Part shown: in pieces, positions 60,414 through 64,000 of the stretch
Numbering within the stretch: the first letter of the stretch is position 1
Layout of the letters: each line of letters opens with the position of its first letter
Assembly: GCA_965230045.1 (NCBI GenBank)
Contig: OZ245940.1
Coordinates: forward strand, 4,216,001 to 4,280,000
DNA from: G963662905 sp965230045
GTDB lineage: Bacteria > Bacteroidota > Bacteroidia > Bacteroidales > WRLA01
Length of the DNA: 64,000 bases
Direction of reading: 5' to 3'
The notes under the pieces: model-generated
Told to the model about the DNA's origin: nothing
Databases searched by the model: none
Seen by the model: only the letters and a program-made list of their open reading frames with translations
Translations under genes and position numbers: made by a program

Positions 60414-60617
60414 ATGATCGGCTTATTTGGAAAAAAGAATCTAAAAGAAATCGGACTTCACGAAGTTCAAAAACACAAAGGGAAGAAACGGACTTACCAA
60501 AATTATTTAAAAGTAAATCCGGAAATGGCGGAAAAATATTTAGTTTTTGTGGCTAAAAATCCGTCGGTATCGTACATCAAGTGGGATGCAAACAAAGAAG
60601 TTTTTGTTAACCAGTAG
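60414..60617 (+). CDS. Small protein of unknown function, 67 residues
   Basis: 67 residues, MIGLFGKKNLKEIGL at the start; basic N-terminal half and a C-terminal stretch VSYIKWDANKEVFVN. No signal peptide, membrane helix or known motif was recognised. The start lies 17 bases after a strong promoter and the frame fills the space up to the convergent gene, which supports a real gene. A hairpin in the 3' end of the next gene (60648-60682) may terminate it. An inverted repeat covers its stop codon (60606-60636). Its promoter belongs to a duplicated module, so it probably shares a regulator with the short transcript at 35064. Confidence 0.65.
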   Translation: MIGLFGKKNLKEIGLHEVQKHKGKKRTYQNYLKVNPEMAEKYLVFVAKNPSVSYIKWDANKEVFVNQ

Positions 60618-60642
60618 TTAAAAAATACTGATTAACAATAAT

Positions 60643-62862
60643 TTAGAGGGAATGACAGTACATCTGACCGTTCCCTTTTTTTGTGACCTCAGCCAACTGA
60701 CAGGCAAAAATACTTTTCGCTTCCAAAGCCTCCATCAAAGCTTCTGATTCCGTTTTGGGCAAGCCGATCAGCAATCCACCACTGGTTTGCGCATCACAAA
60801 GCAAGTAACGGATATGCTCTGGCAAGGCAGTATCAAAATGCAGACGTTCCCCGAGAAAAGCACGGTTATCTTTGGTCCCGCCTGGAATCACTCCGGCATT
60901 CGCCATTTCCACCGCTTTTCCCAAAAACATTTTTTCTGAGGGATACACATCGGCATCCACTTTGGAAGCCAGCAACATCTCGCCCATATGTCCCAGAAGT
61001 CCAAAACCGGTAACATCGGTACATGCGTGCACATCAAAATCAATGATTATTTCGGCTGCCGTTTTATTCAGGCTGCTCATCAGTTTCGTTATGGTGCGGA
61101 TATCTTCCTCTTCCAGCAACCCCCTTTTTGCCGCCGTACTCAGCACACCTGTTCCTATCGGTTTGGTCAGCACCAGCACATCGCCAATTTTTAGGCCGCT
61201 GTTCCGGTAAATTTTCTCCGGATGAACACTTCCCGTTACGCACATCCCGAATTTGGGCTCGGTATCATCAACGGTATGGCCGCCCAAAACACGGATGCCT
61301 GCTTCGGCAGCTTTATCGGAAGCTCCTTGTAAAATCCGCTCCAAAACAGAAAGCGGCAATCGGTTGGATGGGAAACCTACAATATTCAGCGCAAAAAGAG
61401 GTTTCGCGCCCATTGCGTAAATATCGCTGAGTGCGTTGGCTGCTGCCACAGCCCCAAATTCATAAGGATCATCAACTACAGGAGTGAAAAAGTCCAGCGT
61501 TTCGACCAATGCCAGATCATCCGAAATCTGATAGACCGCAGCATCATCCGCTTCGGCGGCATCCACCAGCACACGCTTATCGTTGATCAAAGGAATTTGA
61601 ACATTTTGCAATACCTGCTCCAAAGCCTGCGGCCTCAATTTGCAGGCGCAGCCCAGCCCATGCGTAAACTGGGTCAGGCGGATTTCTTCGCCACTTTTTA
61701 TAACAATCGGATTTTCTTCCTCTTGTTCCGGTGCAAGCTTTTTCAGTTCCGAAAGGATTTCTTTCGCAGCCTGACGGATATTCTCCTCCGTGCTGCCCCT
61801 TCCTGTTGAAAAACGCAGGCTGCCCATAGCAAAATCAACAGGCACGTTCATAGCTTCCAGCACATGGCTCACGTCCACACTTTCGGCATGGCATGCTGCC
61901 CCTGCAGATGCTGCTACATTGCTCAGTGCCGCAAGCAAAGTATTGGCTTCGATATTCCGGAAACTTAGGTTGAGCGTATTGGGCAGGCGCTTTTCGGGAT
62001 GTCCGTTCAATTTTATTTCTACCGGATTTTCCTTGAGCAAATCATGCAGCAAATCGCGCATTTGCAGATAATGAGCGGCATGTTTCTCCAAATCCCTTTT
62101 GGCAATACGGCTGGCCGCTCCCAAACCGGTTATTTCCAAAACATTTTCGGTTCCTGCCCGGCGGTTTTGTTCATGATCGGCACCATGCATTAGCTTTTCG
62201 AGCACAACAGAGCGGCGCACATAAAGCGCACCAATCCCTTTTGGCGCATATAATTTATGGCCTGCAACCGAAAGCAGGTCTGCATTCATCGCCACAACAT
62301 CCACAGGGATTTTTCCCAGCGATTGAGCGGCATCAATATGAAAAAGTATTCCTTTTTGGCGGGCAAAAGCACCAATTTCTTCCACCGGCTGAATACTTCC
62401 TGTTTCATTATTGGCGTGCATCACGGAGATTAAAACCGTATCGGGGCGTACAGCGGCAAACAACTTTTCTTTATCAACAATTCCGAATTCATCCACCGGG
62501 ACAATACTCAAACGGTGCCCCTGTTTTTCGAGGAAGCGGCAAACTTCCAGCACCGCGGGATGCTCAATAGCCGTTGTGATGATATGGCCACCATGAGGAG
62601 CGCGTGCCATCACCGCACCTTTGATTGCATAATTGTTGGATTCTGTTCCGCCGCTGGTAAAAATCACCTCATCTGCATGCGCATTGATCAGGCTTGCGAT
62701 TTCACGGCGTGCTTTTTCAACCGCTTTGCGTGCCTCCACACCAAAAACATGCGTACTGGACGGATTTCCAAAAAACTCTTCGAAAAAAGGGCGCATTGCA
62801 GCAGCCACTTCCACATCAATGGGCGTGGTAGCATTATAATCGAGATAAATAGGATTGTTCAT
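60643..62862 (-). CDS. selD: Fusion of NifS-like cysteine desulfurase and selenophosphate synthetase SelD
   Basis: 739 residues. The first 380 form a class V PLP enzyme: LDYNATTP, HAGHK-type lysine Lys203 (SVAGHKLYAPKG) and active-site Cys324 in SAGAACHAES. Residues about 392-739 form SelD: IRLTQFTHGLGCACK holds Cys405 and Cys407 and Lys408, and GHTVDDTEPKFG follows. The cysteine replaces the selenocysteine found in some SelD. The N-terminal part can release selenium from selenocysteine, and SelD uses ATP to make selenophosphate, so the fusion would hand selenium over directly. No selA, selB, selU or selenium tRNA gene was seen in the window. It starts five bases after the topoisomerase gene stop. 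Confidence 0.94.
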   Translation of the reverse strand: MNNPIYLDYNATTPIDVEVAAAMRPFFEEFFGNPSSTHVFGVEARKAVEKARREIASLINAHADEVIFTSGGTESNNYAIKGAVMARAPHGGHIITTAIEHPAVLEVCRFLEKQGHRLSIVPVDEFGIVDKEKLFAAVRPDTVLISVMHANNETGSIQPVEEIGAFARQKGILFHIDAAQSLGKIPVDVVAMNADLLSVAGHKLYAPKGIGALYVRRSVVLEKLMHGADHEQNRRAGTENVLEITGLGAASRIAKRDLEKHAAHYLQMRDLLHDLLKENPVEIKLNGHPEKRLPNTLNLSFRNIEANTLLAALSNVAASAGAACHAESVDVSHVLEAMNVPVDFAMGSLRFSTGRGSTEENIRQAAKEILSELKKLAPEQEEENPIVIKSGEEIRLTQFTHGLGCACKLRPQALEQVLQNVQIPLINDKRVLVDAAEADDAAVYQISDDLALVETLDFFTPVVDDPYEFGAVAAANALSDIYAMGAKPLFALNIVGFPSNRLPLSVLERILQGASDKAAEAGIRVLGGHTVDDTEPKFGMCVTGSVHPEKIYRNSGLKIGDVLVLTKPIGTGVLSTAAKRGLLEEEDIRTITKLMSSLNKTAAEIIIDFDVHACTDVTGFGLLGHMGEMLLASKVDADVYPSEKMFLGKAVEMANAGVIPGGTKDNRAFLGERLHFDTALPEHIRYLLCDAQTSGGLLIGLPKTESEALMEALEAKSIFACQLAEVTKKGNGQMYCHSL
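60648..60682 (+). terminator. Possible terminator of the 67-residue protein gene, inside the selD 3' end
   Basis: GGGAA (60648-60652) pairs with TTCCC (60671-60675), with CAG/CTG inside, followed by seven T on the plus strand. Confidence 0.4.
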
Positions 62863-62867
62863 TGGGT

Positions 62868-64000
62868 TCAGCCTGCTTTTTCCTGCACCACATCTTCTTC
62901 TACGCGCAGGTTATCAATAATAAACATCTGACGTTCGGGCGTATTGGAGCCCATATAGAATTTCAATAGTTCGGGTACGCTTTTATCCTTTTTAAGCAAT
63001 ACCGGCTCAAGGCGCATTCCGCTGCCAATGAAATTCTTAAACTCATCGGGACTGATTTCGCCCAAACCCTTAAAACGCGTAATCTCCGGTTTGGCACCAA
63101 TTTTCTTTATGGCATCAACACGTTCTTTTTCGCTATAGCAATAAAAGGTCTTCTTTTTATTGCGCACCCTAAAAAGCGGTGTTTGCAAGATATAGATATG
63201 TCCACTGCGCACCAGGTCGGGATAAAACTGCAGGAAAAATGTAAGCAAAAGCAAACGGATGTGCATGCCATCGACATCGGCATCAGTAGCAATCACCACA
63301 TAGTTATAGCGGAGTCCTTCCAAACCTTCTTCCAGGTTCAATGCCGATTGCAGGAGGTTAAACTCTTCATTTTGATAAACGATTTTCTTGCTTTTGCCAT
63401 AAGAGTTCAATGGTTTTCCCCTGAGGCTAAAAACCGCCTGAGTGTTTACATCGCGCGATTTTGTAATGGATCCACTGGCCGAATCGCCCTCGGTAATAAA
63501 AAGTGTAGACTCCATGCGTCGTTCATGATTTGTATTATAATGCACGCGGCAGTCGCGGAGCTTTTTATTGTGCAGGCTGGCTTTCTTGATGCTCTCTTTG
63601 GCCATTTTTTTGATGCCTGCCAGTTCCTTGCGTTCTTTTTCTGATTGCTGGATTTTCTTCTGCAGCAATTCCGCCGTTTCCGGGTTTTTGTGCAAGTAAT
63701 TATCGAGATGGCGTTTCACGATATCGTGGATATAATTCCGGATGGTCTGCCCTTCGGCTTCCATATGCGTAGAGCCCAGTTTGGTTTTTGTCTGTGACTC
63801 AAAAACCGGTTCCTGCACTTTAATGCTGATTGCCGCAACAATAGAAGTTCGGATATCCGAAGTATCGTAATCTTTATTAAAAAACTCACGTACTGTTTTC
63901 ACGATGGCCTCGCGGAATGCCTGTTGGTGCGTACCGCCCTGAGTAGTATGCTGGCCGTTCACAAAGGAATAATAATCCTCGCCATAGTGCGATGAATCGT
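62868..64000 (-). CDS. DNA topoisomerase IV or gyrase subunit B, C-terminal part
   Basis: The gene enters from the right edge; about 377 residues are visible. The frame continues upstream of the GTG at 63962 (YGEDYYSFVNGQHTTQGGTH), so that codon is not the start. It covers the end of the transducer domain, the linker and the TOPRIM domain with LFITEGDSASG, and ATDADVDGMHIRLLL, which hold the metal-binding acids. The ATP domain is outside the window. The short form and ParE-like features suggest topoisomerase IV, but gyrase B is not excluded. selD follows after five bases. Confidence 0.93.
   Translation of the reverse strand, partial: DSSHYGEDYYSFVNGQHTTQGGTHQQAFREAIVKTVREFFNKDYDTSDIRTSIVAAISIKVQEPVFESQTKTKLGSTHMEAEGQTIRNYIHDIVKRHLDNYLHKNPETAELLQKKIQQSEKERKELAGIKKMAKESIKKASLHNKKLRDCRVHYNTNHERRMESTLFITEGDSASGSITKSRDVNTQAVFSLRGKPLNSYGKSKKIVYQNEEFNLLQSALNLEEGLEGLRYNYVVIATDADVDGMHIRLLLLTFFLQFYPDLVRSGHIYILQTPLFRVRNKKKTFYCYSEKERVDAIKKIGAKPEITRFKGLGEISPDEFKNFIGSGMRLEPVLLKKDKSVPELLKFYMGSNTPERQMFIIDNLRVEEDVVQEKAG

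Noticed and set aside
60606..60636. Inverted repeat over the stop codon of the 67-residue gene, first taken as a terminator of selD
   Set aside because: No T run follows the stem on the minus strand; the loop itself holds the T residues, so it is not a standard terminator.

Overview
This window comes from a member of the phylum Bacteroidota. The evidence is a recurrent TAnnTTTG -7 promoter box, often with TTG or TTTG 19-20 bases upstream; a secreted protein with a type IX secretion sorting domain; a fused SecDF; a DUF4290 gene; zinc-free versions of ribosomal proteins L36, S14 and S4; and a str-S10-spc-alpha ribosomal block that runs secY-map-infA-rpmJ and lacks tuf and adk. I cannot name the order or genus.

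Layout. 1-3.4 kb: the 3' part of an SLC12-like permease and an exported thioredoxin-fold protein. 3.4-7 kb (minus): a partner-switching signalling set made of a membrane SpoIIE-type phosphatase with a sensory domain, an RsbW-type kinase, a STAS antagonist and a class III nucleotide cyclase. 7.2-10.8 kb: a DUF2520 dehydrogenase, KdsC phosphatase and an ABC exporter pair. 11-14.6 kb: SecDF and TatA. 14.7-18.4 kb: an OmpA-family protein ending in a degenerate retropepsin domain, then a PurM-type synthase. 18.4-24 kb: a rubrerythrin-like protein, a CarH-like B12-binding MerR regulator, an ECF sigma factor, and a 1018-residue DUF4397 repeat protein. 24-33.2 kb: a DCC-type thiol protein, DUF502, Maf, a UbiA prenyltransferase, DnaJ, GrpE, MurA, DUF4290 and UvrD/PcrA. 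33.3-36.5 kb: a PKD lipoprotein, S20, RadC and enolase. 36.7-54.6 kb (minus): about 31 ribosomal and associated genes from rpsL to rplQ. 55-60 kb: surface polysaccharide genes (glycosyltransferase, formyltransferase-like fusion, methyltransferase, flippase). 60.4-64 kb: a small unknown protein, a cysteine desulfurase-selenophosphate synthetase fusion, and the 3' part of a type II topoisomerase B subunit.

The most unusual signals are these. An 81-base promoter module occurs twice without insertions or deletions (34977-35057 and 60317-60397); one copy drives a small unknown protein and the other only a roughly 130-base transcript ending at a hairpin. An OmpA-family protein carries a retropepsin-like domain whose catalytic triad reads Asp-Leu-Arg. 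A NifS-SelD fusion is present. The partner-switching set ends in a cyclase with an altered catalytic residue. A CarH-like regulator next to an ECF sigma factor has strong palindromes at both promoters. No tRNA, rRNA, CRISPR array or insertion sequence was seen. All family names come from reading motifs by eye; no database search was run.
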